A model generated the notes under the pieces. That model searched no databases. It saw only the letters and a list, made by a program, of their open reading frames with translations, and was not told the DNA's origin. A stretch of 10,360 nt of DNA from an uncultured Variovorax sp. GTDB lineage: Bacteria; Pseudomonadota; Gammaproteobacteria; Burkholderiales; Burkholderiaceae_C. The stretch lies in assembly GCA_903872875.1 (NCBI GenBank), contig CAIQMJ010001074.1, positions 1 to 10,360 on the forward strand, read 5' to 3'. This document shows positions 1-6,983 of the stretch, piece by piece (the first letter of the stretch is position 1; each line of letters begins with the position of its first letter). The position numbers were made by a program, and so were the translations under genes.

Positions 1-412
1 CCACGATCGGCGCAAAGCCTGTGCCCAGGCCGATGCCCACCGAGAAGCTCAGGAACGCGATGCCGACGATCACGCCGGGAATCAGCAGCGGCGACATCAG
101 CAGCGCCAGCAGCGGCTTCTTGCCGGGGAAGTCGTGGCGCACCACGGCGACCGCCGTCGGCAATGCGACCGCCAGCGAGATCGGCGTGACCACGCCCGCG
201 ATCAGCAGCGAATTCAGCAGTGCCTGCCGGAAGCGCGTGTTGCCGAAGAAGTTCTCGAACCACCGCAGCGTCAGCGTCTCCGGCGGAAAGGCGAAGTAGG
301 ACGTCGGGTTGAACGCGTACAGCAGGATCACCAGCACCGGCGCAACGGTGAACGCCAGCGCGAGCCCGGCGGCGATCGCCACGCCGCGCGAATAGGGTCG
401 GATGCCGCTCAT
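1..412 (-). CDS. ABC transporter permease, PotC/MetI-like (partial, 3' end outside window)
   Basis: This is the second inner-membrane permease of a polyamine/opine/phosphonate-type ABC importer. About 137 N-terminal residues are visible and the gene continues past base 1. The start is the ATG at 412-410, whose ATGA overlaps the TGA of the upstream permease (bases 409-412), so translation is probably coupled. The protein opens MSGIRPYSRG, followed by a hydrophobic segment at about residues 11-33. The motif FNPTSYFAFPPETLTLRWFE at about 34-53 and the stretch LLNSLLIAGVVTPISLAVAL are typical of PotC-like subunits. A further membrane pair begins near LLALLMSPLLIPGVIIGIAF. The EAA loop that contacts the ATPase would lie beyond the window. 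Family and gene order give the role. The substrate is not deducible, and PotC (polyamine) and PhnV-like (phosphonate) subunits look alike at this level. Confidence 0.9.
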   Translation of the reverse strand, partial: MSGIRPYSRGVAIAAGLALAFTVAPVLVILLYAFNPTSYFAFPPETLTLRWFENFFGNTRFRQALLNSLLIAGVVTPISLAVALPTAVAVVRHDFPGKKPLLALLMSPLLIPGVIVGIAFLSFSVGIGLGTGFAPIV

Positions 413-1269
413 GCCGCGCTCCCCATGCGCATGCGCGCGGCAGCCAGGCGCTGCACCAGGCCGAAGACGATGAACGCAGCCGCGGTCAGCAGCAGGAACA
501 GCACCGACAGCGCGGCCGCCGCAGGAATGTCGTAGCCGGTCTGGATCTTCTCGAAGATCGAGGTGGCGCTGACGTGCACCCGCCCGCCGCCGAGCAGCTC
601 GGGGAACAGGAAGGCCGCCAGCGCGATCGCGAACACCAGCGAGCTGGCCGCGACCAGGCCCGGCAGCGAGAGCGGCAGCGTGACGGCGGCGAAGGTACGC
701 AGCCGCGATGCGCCGAGATTGCGGGACGCATGTTCCAGCGTTTCCGGAATCGCCTGCAGCGCGCCGAACAGCGTGAACACGAAGAAGGGCAGCGAGAAAT
801 TGAGGACGCTCACGACGACGGCGAACTGGTTGTTGATGAGCTGCAGCGGCGGGATGCCGACGGCGGCGAGAAGCCCGTTGACGACCCCGCGATTGCCCAG
901 GATCACCATCCACGCATAGGCCCGCGTGACACCGCCGGACAGGAAGGTCGCGACCAGGCAGAACAGGATGGTCCGGCGCACCGTCGACGAAGTGGAGCGC
1001 GCCAGCACGTAGGCGAGCGGAAAGCCGATCGCGATGGCGAGCAGCGTCACTTCGGCCGCGATCACGAAGGTCTGCGCGGCCACGCGCCAGAAGTAGTCCG
1101 AGCGCAGCGCGGCGGCATAGTGGGCCAGGCTCGCCGGCCCCACGAAGGTCGAGCCGCCGGACTCCAGGCGCAGGAAGCTGATGCCGATGAAGGACACCAG
1201 CGCCGCGACGAAGAAGCCGCTGACCACCAGCGCGGGCAAGCTCAGCAGCCAGGGTTTCGCGTGCTTCAT
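409..1269 (-). CDS. ABC transporter permease, PotB/MetI-like
   Basis: A 286-residue inner-membrane permease that pairs with the downstream PotC-like subunit. The start at MKHAKPWLLS (1269) is chosen because its ATG overlaps the ATPase stop as ATGA (1266-1269) and because a transmembrane helix follows at once (about 8-33). The same frame stays open further upstream, but that part is an arginine/alanine-rich shadow of the ATPase gene. Further hydrophobic segments lie at about 66-90, 100-123, 148-172, 203-225 and 250-272, giving the usual six helices. The EAA loop that docks on the ATPase is at about 179-199, with E179, G186 and the closing LP at 198-199. Length is normal for the PotB family. 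The polyamine/opine/phosphonate class is a family inference. No binding protein for this importer lies inside the window, so it may sit beyond base 1. Confidence 0.93.
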   Translation of the reverse strand: MKHAKPWLLSLPALVVSGFFVAALVSFIGISFLRLESGGSTFVGPASLAHYAAALRSDYFWRVAAQTFVIAAEVTLLAIAIGFPLAYVLARSTSSTVRRTILFCLVATFLSGGVTRAYAWMVILGNRGVVNGLLAAVGIPPLQLINNQFAVVVSVLNFSLPFFVFTLFGALQAIPETLEHASRNLGASRLRTFAAVTLPLSLPGLVAASSLVFAIALAAFLFPELLGGGRVHVSATSIFEKIQTGYDIPAAAALSVLFLLLTAAAFIVFGLVQRLAAARMRMGSAA

Positions 1270-2369
1270 GCCGCCGCCGGAACCAGAGCGCAGTGCGACG
1301 GCACGAGCCGCAGGCCGACGCGGGCGCCGGTCTCCAGAACACGGCCCTCGCGCCGGTGTGCCGAGATGCGCAGCGACAGTCCGCCGTCGGTCGTCACCTC
1401 GTAGACGATGCTCGCGCCCAGCGCGCGCGCGAAGGACACGACACCGCGCAGGCCATCGCCATCGGGCAGCACGTCGATCGCCTCGGCGCGCACGGCCAGC
1501 TCTGCGCTTGTGCCGACCTGCAGTCCGGCCGGCAGCGGAACGCCCTTCAGCACCAGGTCCTGCAGTCGGACGTCGGCGCGGTCGGCGTGCTGCGCCAGCA
1601 CGGTCACGGGCAGCAGGTTTTCGACGCCGGTGAAGCTGGCGACGAAGCGGGTGCGCGGCCGGTCGTAGATGTCCAGCGGCGAGCCGATCTGCTCGATGCG
1701 CCCGCCGTTCATCACGGCGATGAAGTCCGACAGCGCGATCGCCTCCTTCTGGTCGTGCGTCACGATCAGGCTGGTGATGCCGACGTTCTGCTGCAGCTTG
1801 CGCAGCTCGACCTGCATCGCCTCGCGCAGGTTCTGGTCGAGCGCGCCGAGCGGCTCGTCGAGCAGCAGCACCTTGGGCCGCGTGACGAGCGCGCGCGCCA
1901 GGGCGACGCGCTGCTTCTGGCCGCCGGACAGCTGGCCCGGATAGCGGTCCGCAAAGCCGCCGATGCGCACCAGGTCCATCACCTGGGTCACGGCCGGCGC
2001 GATGTCCGCGGCCGGCCAGCGCTGCATCCGGGGTCCGAAGCCGATGTTCTCGCGCACCGTCATGTGCGGGAACAGCGCGTAGTGCTGGAACAGCATCGCG
2101 GTCTCGCGCTTCTCGGGCGGGCGTGGCAGCACCGACACGCCGTCGATGCGCACGTCGCCTTCGTCGGGCCGCACGAAGCCGGCGATCGACTGCAGGATCG
2201 TGGTCTTGCCGCAGCCCGACGGGCCGAGCAGCGACAGCAGCTTTCCCGGCGGAATCGACAGGTCCACGCCGTCGACTGCGGTGACGCCGCCGTAGCGCTT
2301 GACGAGTTGCCGGATCTGCAGATCGCAGCCCGCCGCGTTGCCGCCACGCGGATTTGGCGCAGCACTCAT
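1266..2369 (-). CDS. ABC transporter ATP-binding protein, PotA-like
   Basis: A 367-residue cytoplasmic ATPase that powers the PotB/PotC-like permeases encoded directly downstream. The nucleotide-binding domain covers about 16-245: Walker A GPSGCGKT at 49-56, Q-loop glutamine at 95 in FQHYALFPHMTV, signature LSGGQKQR at 147-154, Walker B VLLLDEP at 167-173 and switch histidine H205. A C-terminal TOBE-type regulatory domain (about 286-365) is typical of PotA, PhnT, FbpC and related importers. The start at 2369 overlaps the oxidoreductase stop (ATGA, 2366-2369), and the end overlaps the permease start (ATGA, 1266-1269), so three cistrons are translationally chained. All ATPase motifs are intact. 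The substrate is unknown: 2-aminoethylphosphonate, polyamine, opine or carboxylate systems share this architecture. Confidence 0.95.
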   Translation of the reverse strand: MSAAPNPRGGNAAGCDLQIRQLVKRYGGVTAVDGVDLSIPPGKLLSLLGPSGCGKTTILQSIAGFVRPDEGDVRIDGVSVLPRPPEKRETAMLFQHYALFPHMTVRENIGFGPRMQRWPAADIAPAVTQVMDLVRIGGFADRYPGQLSGGQKQRVALARALVTRPKVLLLDEPLGALDQNLREAMQVELRKLQQNVGITSLIVTHDQKEAIALSDFIAVMNGGRIEQIGSPLDIYDRPRTRFVASFTGVENLLPVTVLAQHADRADVRLQDLVLKGVPLPAGLQVGTSAELAVRAEAIDVLPDGDGLRGVVSFARALGASIVYEVTTDGGLSLRISAHRREGRVLETGARVGLRLVPSHCALVPAAA

Positions 2370-3379
2370 GGGGCGACCAGCACCTTGCCGAAGACGTTGC
2401 GCTCCTCGATGCGCGCAAAGGCCTCATCGGCACGCTCGAGCGGGAAGACCTCGTCGACGACCACCTGCAGCTTGCCGGCGCTCACCAGGTCGAGCAATTG
2501 CAGCAGGTCAGCCGGCTTGTAGCCGTTCGAGCCCTGGATGTTGAGCTCGAAGGCCCAGATGTAGCGCAGGTCCTCCACAGGGTTGAACCCCGCGGTCGCG
2601 CCGCAGGTCAGCACTCGGCCGCCGACGCGCAGGCACTTCAGCGATTTCACCCAGGTGTCGCCGCCCGTGTAGTTGACGACCACGTCCACACCCTTGTGGA
2701 TGTTGGCGCCGCGCCGGCTCGGCTTGCCGTAGAGCGCATGGACCTCGGCCACGAAATCCTTGGTGTTGTAGTTGATCGTGTGGTCCGCACCCAGGGCCCT
2801 GAGACGCTCGGCCTTCTCGTCGGAACCTGCGCAGGCGATCACCTCGGCACCGGCCAGCTTGGCCAGCTGCACGCAGCCCACGCCGACGCCGCCGCTGGCA
2901 CCGAGCACCAGCACCTTCTCGCCCGGCTGGATGCGGCCGTTGGTGTACATCATGCGAAGCGCGGTGCCATAGGCGGTCGGCAGCACCGCCGCATCGGCGA
3001 AGCTCACGTTGCCGGGCAGGCGGATCAGCTGGTGCACGGGCACGCGGCAGTATTCCGCCAGGCCGCCATGCGTGGTCTCGCCGATCAGGCCGCCCTCGAC
3101 GCGGTTCATGGGGTCGACCAGCACGCGATCGCCGACGGCCCAGCCCTCGATATCGGCGCCGAGTTCGACGATCTCGCCGGCCACGTCCAGCCCCGGAATC
3201 ACCGGCAGCGGGATCTTGATGCCGGGCATGCCGCGGCGCGTGAAGATGTCGTGGTAGTTGAGCGTCGATGCGCGCACGCGGATCACCACCTGGCCCGGGC
3301 CTGCCACCGGATCGGGGAAATCGTCTGCGAATGCCATGACCTCGGGGCCGCCGTGTTCGCGAATGAAATATGCCTTCAT
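2366..3379 (-). CDS. Zinc-independent MDR-family alcohol dehydrogenase / quinone-oxidoreductase-like protein
   Basis: A 337-residue medium-chain dehydrogenase/reductase, predicted cytoplasmic and NAD(P)H-dependent. It has an N-terminal GroES-like domain (about 1-130) and a Rossmann domain (about 130-270) with the quinone-oxidoreductase-type glycine motif GASGGVG at 160-166. The start MKAYFIREHGGPEVM (3379) fits the normal N-terminus of the family; the frame is open upstream but lacks family sequence there. The catalytic-zinc positions of alcohol dehydrogenases are not kept: the usual GHE is GLD at 63-65 and the first zinc cysteine region reads LNYHD (40-44). The structural-zinc cysteine cluster is also absent. 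It is therefore probably a zinc-free enoyl/quinone-type reductase. It starts 20 bases after the synthetase stop and ends in an ATGA overlap with the ATPase, so it belongs to the same transcript. Next to an acyl-CoA synthetase, an acyl-CoA-type substrate is plausible but unproven. Confidence 0.9.
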   Translation of the reverse strand: MKAYFIREHGGPEVMAFADDFPDPVAGPGQVVIRVRASTLNYHDIFTRRGMPGIKIPLPVIPGLDVAGEIVELGADIEGWAVGDRVLVDPMNRVEGGLIGETTHGGLAEYCRVPVHQLIRLPGNVSFADAAVLPTAYGTALRMMYTNGRIQPGEKVLVLGASGGVGVGCVQLAKLAGAEVIACAGSDEKAERLRALGADHTINYNTKDFVAEVHALYGKPSRRGANIHKGVDVVVNYTGGDTWVKSLKCLRVGGRVLTCGATAGFNPVEDLRYIWAFELNIQGSNGYKPADLLQLLDLVSAGKLQVVVDEVFPLERADEAFARIEERNVFGKVLVAP

Positions 3380-3399
3380 GTTCTTCTCTGGAGCGTGGA

Positions 3400-4914
3400 T
3401 CAAAGGGAGTCGGTGCCAAGCAGGGTGCCGGCGAGCTCGGCCAGGCGCCTGCGGTCGACCTTGTTGGTGCCGGCCAGCGGCATCTCGGGCAGGAACCACA
3501 CGCGGCGTGGGTGCTGGTAGGGCGGTGCGTGGTCGAGCGCGTGCTGCCGCAGTTGCGGCTCGGTCGCCTGCATGCCCGGCTTCAGCACCACGAAGGCGAC
3601 CGGCTTGTGGCCCTTGATCGCGTCGGCGATGGGCAGCACGGCCGCCTCGTGCACGGCAGGATGGCCCAGCAACACGGCCTCGACCTCGCCCGGGAAGATG
3701 TTCTCGCCGCCGCAGACGAACATGTCGTCGGCGCGGCTCGCGAAGTAGAAGAAGCCGTCGGCGTCACGGCGGAAGATGTCGCCGGTGTCGTAGTAGCCGT
3801 CGGCGGTGATCGCGCGCCGGCTCTGGTCGGGCAGGCCGCGGTAGCCCAGCATCAGCGCCGGGCTGCGGATCTGCAGCACGCCTTCCTCGTCGCTCTCGCG
3901 ACCGTCGCGCACGAGGCGCAGCGAGACCTCCGGATGCGCGCAGCCCACCGACATGTCCGGCTGCACGAGTCCCCGCGGATGCGGCCCGAAGCAGACCGGC
4001 CCGCCCTCGGTCGTGCCGAAGCCGTTGACGATGGTCGCGTTCGGGAAGATGCGGCGGGCCTCGGCCATCAGTTCGGGCGTGGACGGCGCCGAACTCACGC
4101 GCACGATGCGCACCGCCGACAGGTCGGCCCGTGCCAGCGCCTCCTGTTCCCGCGCCACCAGCGCGATCATGGTCGGCACCGCCGTCAGCATGGTCGCGTG
4201 GTGCGTGGATGCGGCATCGATGTAGCTGGCCGCGGTGAAGCCGGGCAGCAGCACCACGGCACCGCCGCTGGCCAGCGCGGCCTGGCACGAAGCCAGCCCG
4301 TTCTGGTGGTACAGCGGCGCGGCCACCAGCGTGCGCTGGCCACGCGGGCTGCTGGCATTGGTGCGCTGGTCGAGCGCCCAGAGGTGTCCGAGGTGGGAGA
4401 ACATCACACCCTTGGGCCGGCCGGTGGAACCCGATGTGTAGATCACCATGGCCACGTCGCCTTCGTCGGGCGGCACGGGCTCGAATTCGCCGGGGTCGAG
4501 AAAGGCCTGGAAGCCCGCCGGGCCCGCGCCGTCGAAGTCGATGCGTGGCGGCGTGTCGGGGCACAGCGCCAGCCGTTGCCGGTCGCCGAGCAGCAGCTTG
4601 ACGCCGGCGTCGCCGATCAGTGAGGCGATGGTGGCCACCGGCAGCTTGTGGTTGACCGGCACGGCAGTGATGCCGGCCTGCAGCGCGCCGAAGACCGACA
4701 CCAGGAATTCGAGCCGGTTGGCGGCGATCACCGCGACCGCGTCGCCCCGGCGCAGTCCGCGCCGCACGAAGCCGCGGGCTGCCGCACGCGACAGGGCGGC
4801 AAGCTCCCCATAACTCACTTCCCGCGGCTCGGCGGGGCTCAGGTCGATCAGCGCGACGGCATCCGGCGATGCGGTCGGCGACAGGGCCGCACCGAGATTG
4901 GCGTAGCGCGTCAT
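3400..4914 (-). CDS. Class I adenylate-forming enzyme (AMP-dependent acyl-CoA synthetase/ligase)
   Basis: A 504-residue enzyme expected to activate a carboxylic acid with ATP and transfer it to coenzyme A. Core motifs are present in order: P-loop YTSGSTGRPKG at 159-169, the motif GFGTTEGG at 298-305, the ribose-binding YDTGD at 375-379, the hinge/A8 region SRADDMFVCGGENIFPGEVE at 393-412, and the C-terminal catalytic lysine K485 in GTNKVDRR. The start MTRYANLGAAL (4914) overlaps the amidohydrolase stop as ATGA (4911-4914). A GAGGGG ribosome-binding site lies on the minus strand at 4928-4923, inside the upstream gene. The frame is open further upstream but would only overlap the amidohydrolase. 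Length and motif spacing match stand-alone acyl-CoA ligases rather than NRPS modules or luciferases. The acyl substrate cannot be told from the sequence; context suggests an acid released by the amidohydrolase. Confidence 0.93.
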   Translation of the reverse strand: MTRYANLGAALSPTASPDAVALIDLSPAEPREVSYGELAALSRAAARGFVRRGLRRGDAVAVIAANRLEFLVSVFGALQAGITAVPVNHKLPVATIASLIGDAGVKLLLGDRQRLALCPDTPPRIDFDGAGPAGFQAFLDPGEFEPVPPDEGDVAMVIYTSGSTGRPKGVMFSHLGHLWALDQRTNASSPRGQRTLVAAPLYHQNGLASCQAALASGGAVVLLPGFTAASYIDAASTHHATMLTAVPTMIALVAREQEALARADLSAVRIVRVSSAPSTPELMAEARRIFPNATIVNGFGTTEGGPVCFGPHPRGLVQPDMSVGCAHPEVSLRLVRDGRESDEEGVLQIRSPALMLGYRGLPDQSRRAITADGYYDTGDIFRRDADGFFYFASRADDMFVCGGENIFPGEVEAVLLGHPAVHEAAVLPIADAIKGHKPVAFVVLKPGMQATEPQLRQHALDHAPPYQHPRRVWFLPEMPLAGTNKVDRRRLAELAGTLLGTDSL

Positions 4915-6143
4915 GTCCGTGTCCCCTCGGCCGCGTGCACCCGGACAGGCGCGAACGGTCCGCGCGGAATGGCACGGCCTCCCTGCACCAGCCACTCGCC
5001 GCCGGCCATCACGGCATGGATGCGATCCTGCGCATCCAGCGCGACGAGATCGGCGTCCATGCCCGGCCGCAGCGCGCCCTTGCGCTGCTGCAGGCCCAGG
5101 CCGCGCGCCACGTTGGTGGTGATCAATGTCAGCGCCTGGGCAAGCGGCACGCCGGCCTCGTGCACGATGCGCATCAGGTCGCGGTGCAGCACGGTGGGCG
5201 GCACGACCCGCATGCCGAGCAGCTCGCCGGCCGCGCCGCGCACGGCCGCCGGCACGTTGCTGTCGGACGAGAAGCTCAGGCGTTCCAGTGGAACGCCCGC
5301 ATCGAGACTCTGCCGCACGGCGTCGTGCACGTCCACGCCGGTCGGATTGCCGTCCCGGTGCGACACGCAGCAGCTGAAGTCGATGGTGCCGCCCAGGCGC
5401 GCGAAACGCATCGCATGGTCGAAGACGGGCGAGAAGGCCGCCGTGCGATTCACGTGCGTCGGCACGATCTGCGATGGCGGCATGCCGAGCCGCTCGACCA
5501 GCTCGAACAGCGGCGCCATGCCTTCGGCCATGCCGCCCATGTGGCAGTGCAGGACCGCGGCCTTGCCGGTCATCGCACGGGCCTGCAGCATTTCGCCGGC
5601 GAGCTGCATCAATGCAGCGGCATCCTGGTTCGGATAGAAACGCTCGGAGACCGCGGTCTTCACACCCATCACCTGGTCGATGAACGCCACGTCGGCACGC
5701 ACGCTGGTCAGCATGCAGGGCGCCGGCAGCCGGAACGAGCCGGTATACATGAGCGCAGTCAGGCCGGCGCGCGTGAGCTCATGCACCTTGCGCAGCAGCA
5801 ACAGGAGTCCGCGCGCTTCCATCTCGACGCCGACCACGCCGACCGCCGTCGTGATGCCGGCCAGCGCGAGGTCCTCCGGGGTGAGTTCCGCCACGCGGCC
5901 TAGCGGCCCGGCCGCATCGCCACCGCCCAGCAGATGGATGTGCTGGTCGACGAAGCCCGGCACCAGCCGCAGCCCGCCGACATCCACGACCTCGATGCCG
6001 GCATGTGCGAACTCGGCGAGCGACGCGCCCATCTGCAGGATGCGGCCGCCGCCGACCAGGATGTCGCGACGCCCCACGTGTTCCGGCGCATAGACGTCGG
6101 CGCCGCGCAGCAGGCGGAGCAATGCCGAGCCGGTCGATGTCAT
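4911..6143 (-). CDS. iadA: Isoaspartyl-dipeptidase-like metal-dependent amidohydrolase
   Basis: A 410-residue binuclear-metal amidohydrolase closest by eye to E. coli beta-aspartyl dipeptidase IadA. With the start at 6143 (MTSTGSALLRLLRGADVYAPE) its numbering runs in step with IadA for about 230 residues. GGAAGG-type ribosome-binding sequence is on the minus strand at 6157-6152. The metal ligands are all present: H68 and H70 (DQHIH), bridging lysine K162 (GVKTAVS), H201 (CHMGG), H230 (PTHVNR) and D294 (SSDSN, IadA D285). Arg233, which binds substrate, is kept. The IadA catalytic Glu77 and Tyr137 are Ala77 and Phe137 here, Arg169 is Phe169, and Ser289 aligns with Pro298. It is therefore probably an active hydrolase with changed specificity or mechanism; the symbol marks homology, not a proven activity. 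An upstream ATG at 6245 in the same frame was rejected: no ribosome-binding site and no family sequence. The stop overlaps the synthetase start (ATGA). Confidence 0.88.
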   Translation of the reverse strand: MTSTGSALLRLLRGADVYAPEHVGRRDILVGGGRILQMGASLAEFAHAGIEVVDVGGLRLVPGFVDQHIHLLGGGDAAGPLGRVAELTPEDLALAGITTAVGVVGVEMEARGLLLLLRKVHELTRAGLTALMYTGSFRLPAPCMLTSVRADVAFIDQVMGVKTAVSERFYPNQDAAALMQLAGEMLQARAMTGKAAVLHCHMGGMAEGMAPLFELVERLGMPPSQIVPTHVNRTAAFSPVFDHAMRFARLGGTIDFSCCVSHRDGNPTGVDVHDAVRQSLDAGVPLERLSFSSDSNVPAAVRGAAGELLGMRVVPPTVLHRDLMRIVHEAGVPLAQALTLITTNVARGLGLQQRKGALRPGMDADLVALDAQDRIHAVMAGGEWLVQGGRAIPRGPFAPVRVHAAEGTRT

Positions 6144-6151
6144 GGAGCCGG

Positions 6152-6157
6152 CCTTCC
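6152..6157 (-). promoter_or_regulatory. Ribosome-binding site deciding the amidohydrolase start
   Basis: On the minus strand GGAAGG lies eight bases upstream of the ATG at 6143-6141. This supports that start over the in-frame ATG 102 bases further upstream, which is preceded by an A/T-rich stretch with no Shine-Dalgarno sequence. Confidence 0.7.
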
Positions 6158-6219
6158 GGCAGGTCGATGGTGCTTCATCAGAGGTGTCCTGTAGTTCAAC
6201 TTTGGTTGTTTCGTGTTTC

Positions 6220-6235
6220 AGCAGAAACTGTGCCA
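6220..6235 (-). promoter_or_regulatory. Candidate sigma-54 (RpoN) -24/-12 promoter
   Basis: The minus strand reads TGGCACAGTTTCTGCT. The sigma-54 consensus is TGGCAC-N5-TTGC(A/T); here the -24 block is exact, the GG-to-GC spacing is correct, and the -12 block differs only at its first T (C). Transcription would start near 6209, leaving a leader of about 66 bases before the amidohydrolase ATG at 6143. If real, the cluster needs a bacterial enhancer-binding protein, and none is encoded in the window. The element also coincides with a GTTTC/GAAAC near-palindrome (6215-6228), so it could be regulator-binding sequence instead. Found by eye, not tested. Confidence 0.45.
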
Positions 6236-6259
6236 CATGGAACATTTAGTTTTCTATTT

Positions 6260-6284
6260 GTACACATTTGATTCTTGGGTGTAC
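6260..6284. promoter_or_regulatory. Inverted repeat GTACAC-N13-GTGTAC with an IHF-like sequence
   Basis: GTACAC (6260-6265) and its exact reverse complement GTGTAC (6279-6284) are separated by 13 bases, with half-site centres 19 bp apart (nearly two helical turns on one face). It sits about 50-75 bp upstream of the predicted sigma-54 start, within A/T-rich DNA. The minus strand from 6273 to 6261 also reads AATCAAATGTGTA, one base off the IHF consensus WATCAA-N4-TTR, the kind of bend often found between an enhancer and a sigma-54 promoter. Which protein binds is unknown; a GntR-type dimer, IHF or chance are all possible. Confidence 0.35.
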
Positions 6285-6420
6285 CTGCAGGAAACCCTGC
6301 TCATGTTGGTGCGCCGCTGCACCGTCGTCGCGCCCGGCCGCACCGCCCGAAGGCGGACCTGCGCTCGCCCCCCTGTTCGACTGGGCATGAAAGCTGCTCA
6401 ACGGCACTCGCGTTCGAATA

Positions 6421-6452
6421 AAGTTTCGCACCACGAACATTCAAGCGAAAGT
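6421..6452. promoter_or_regulatory. Possible autoregulatory operator upstream of the Lrp/AsnC gene
   Basis: TTTCGC (6425-6430) and GCGAAA (6446-6451) form an inverted pair with centres 21 bp apart, two helical turns. The left half is embedded in AAAGTTTC, an octamer that recurs in the palindrome on the other side of the Lrp/AsnC gene (6985-6992). Lrp/AsnC proteins commonly repress their own gene by binding several phased sites, and this lies 66-97 bp before the start codon. Weak evidence on its own. Confidence 0.3.
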
Positions 6453-6517
6453 ATCGGGATCGCAGATTTCGAGCGACACCTTGGCAGATTGATCATGCCT
6501 TCTGGCGATATGCACAC

Positions 6518-6940
6518 ATGAACGAGACAGATGTCCGCCTCCTGGGCCTGCTGCGCGACAACGCGCGCGAGCCGGCCGCCACCCTGGCCAGGAAACTCCA
6601 GGTATCACGCGCCACGGTCCAGAACCGCCTGTCCAGGCTGGAGGCGGCCGGGGTGATCGTCGGCTACACCGTCCGGCTCAAGCCGGCCGCCGGGCCGCAG
6701 CGCATCAGCGCCATCACCAGCATTTCCATCGAAGGAAACACGACATCGCGCGTGCTGCAGGCACTGCGCGGCGACCCCAACGTGGAAGCACTGCACACCA
6801 CCAACGGCCGCTGGGACGTGGTGGCAGAACTGCGGGCCGACAACCTTGAAGCCTTCGACAGCGTGCTCAACCGGATCCGCCTGATACCGGGGATCGCCAC
6901 GTCGGAGACCAGCATCCTGCTGTCGACGCACAAGCTCTGA
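6518..6940 (+). CDS. Lrp/AsnC family transcriptional regulator
   Basis: A 140-residue cytoplasmic DNA-binding protein. The N-terminal winged helix-turn-helix covers about 1-55 (DVRLLGLLRDNAREPAATLA, then LQVSRATVQNRLSRLEAAGV with the recognition helix at about 30-41). The C-terminal RAM/effector domain at about 62-140 has the typical small-molecule pocket turn NGRWD at 96-100 and the ending IATSETSILLS. Family members are octamers or other multimers of dimers that wrap DNA and respond to an amino acid or related metabolite. The length is slightly short of the usual 150-160 because the N-terminus starts directly at the first helix. The ATG at 6518 has no strong Shine-Dalgarno, and ATGs at 6495 and 6510 are out of frame. 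Placed between two divergent transporter/enzyme clusters, it is the likely regulator of both and of itself (inference). Confidence 0.93.
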   Translation: MNETDVRLLGLLRDNAREPAATLARKLQVSRATVQNRLSRLEAAGVIVGYTVRLKPAAGPQRISAITSISIEGNTTSRVLQALRGDPNVEALHTTNGRWDVVAELRADNLEAFDSVLNRIRLIPGIATSETSILLSTHKL

Positions 6941-6983
6941 GCGACGGGCAGTGGTGGTCGATTGCACTCCCGGACTCATCTTC

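Larger units (their letters stand above)
6144..6517. promoter_or_regulatory. Divergent intergenic regulatory region (374 bp)
   Basis: This gap separates the minus-strand amidohydrolase cluster from the plus-strand Lrp/AsnC gene and must carry both promoters. About 6190-6290 is clearly richer in A and T than the surrounding genes. It contains a sigma-54-like element, an inverted repeat with an IHF-like sequence, and several GTTTC/GAAAC pentamers, described separately. The stretch 6300-6420 is GC-rich and holds only a short CCGCC/GGCGG hairpin (6343-6356) without a T-run, so it is not a convincing terminator. Small open frames here lack ribosome-binding sites and recognisable protein sequence. 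No convincing sigma-70 promoter was found for the Lrp/AsnC gene. Confidence 0.75.

Noticed and set aside
1270..2433. Upstream extension of the PotB-like permease frame, giving an apparent fusion of about 674 residues
   Set aside because: The added part is arginine/alanine-rich sequence antisense-free but in the wrong frame of the intact ATPase gene, with no domain; the true permease starts at 1269 with an ATGA overlap.
1293..5903. Long plus-strand open frames opposite the minus-strand cluster (for example 1293-2522, 2354-3520, 3370-4623, 4869-5903)
   Set aside because: They lie opposite well-recognised genes, are rich in His, Arg, Gln and Ala as expected for GC-rich shadows, and show no family sequence.
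6259..6287. TTGTAC-N17-TACCTG as a sigma-70 promoter for the Lrp/AsnC gene
   Set aside because: Only about three of six matches in each hexamer and more than 200 bases before the start codon.
6343..6356. CCGCC-CGAA-GGCGG hairpin as a terminator
   Set aside because: Only five base pairs and no T-run on either side; it also lies between divergent genes, where no terminator is needed.
6213..6521. Small open frames in the divergent intergenic region (plus strand 6213-6521, minus strand 6246-6440)
   Set aside because: No Shine-Dalgarno, no recognisable protein features, and they cross the A/T-rich regulatory stretch and the regulator start.
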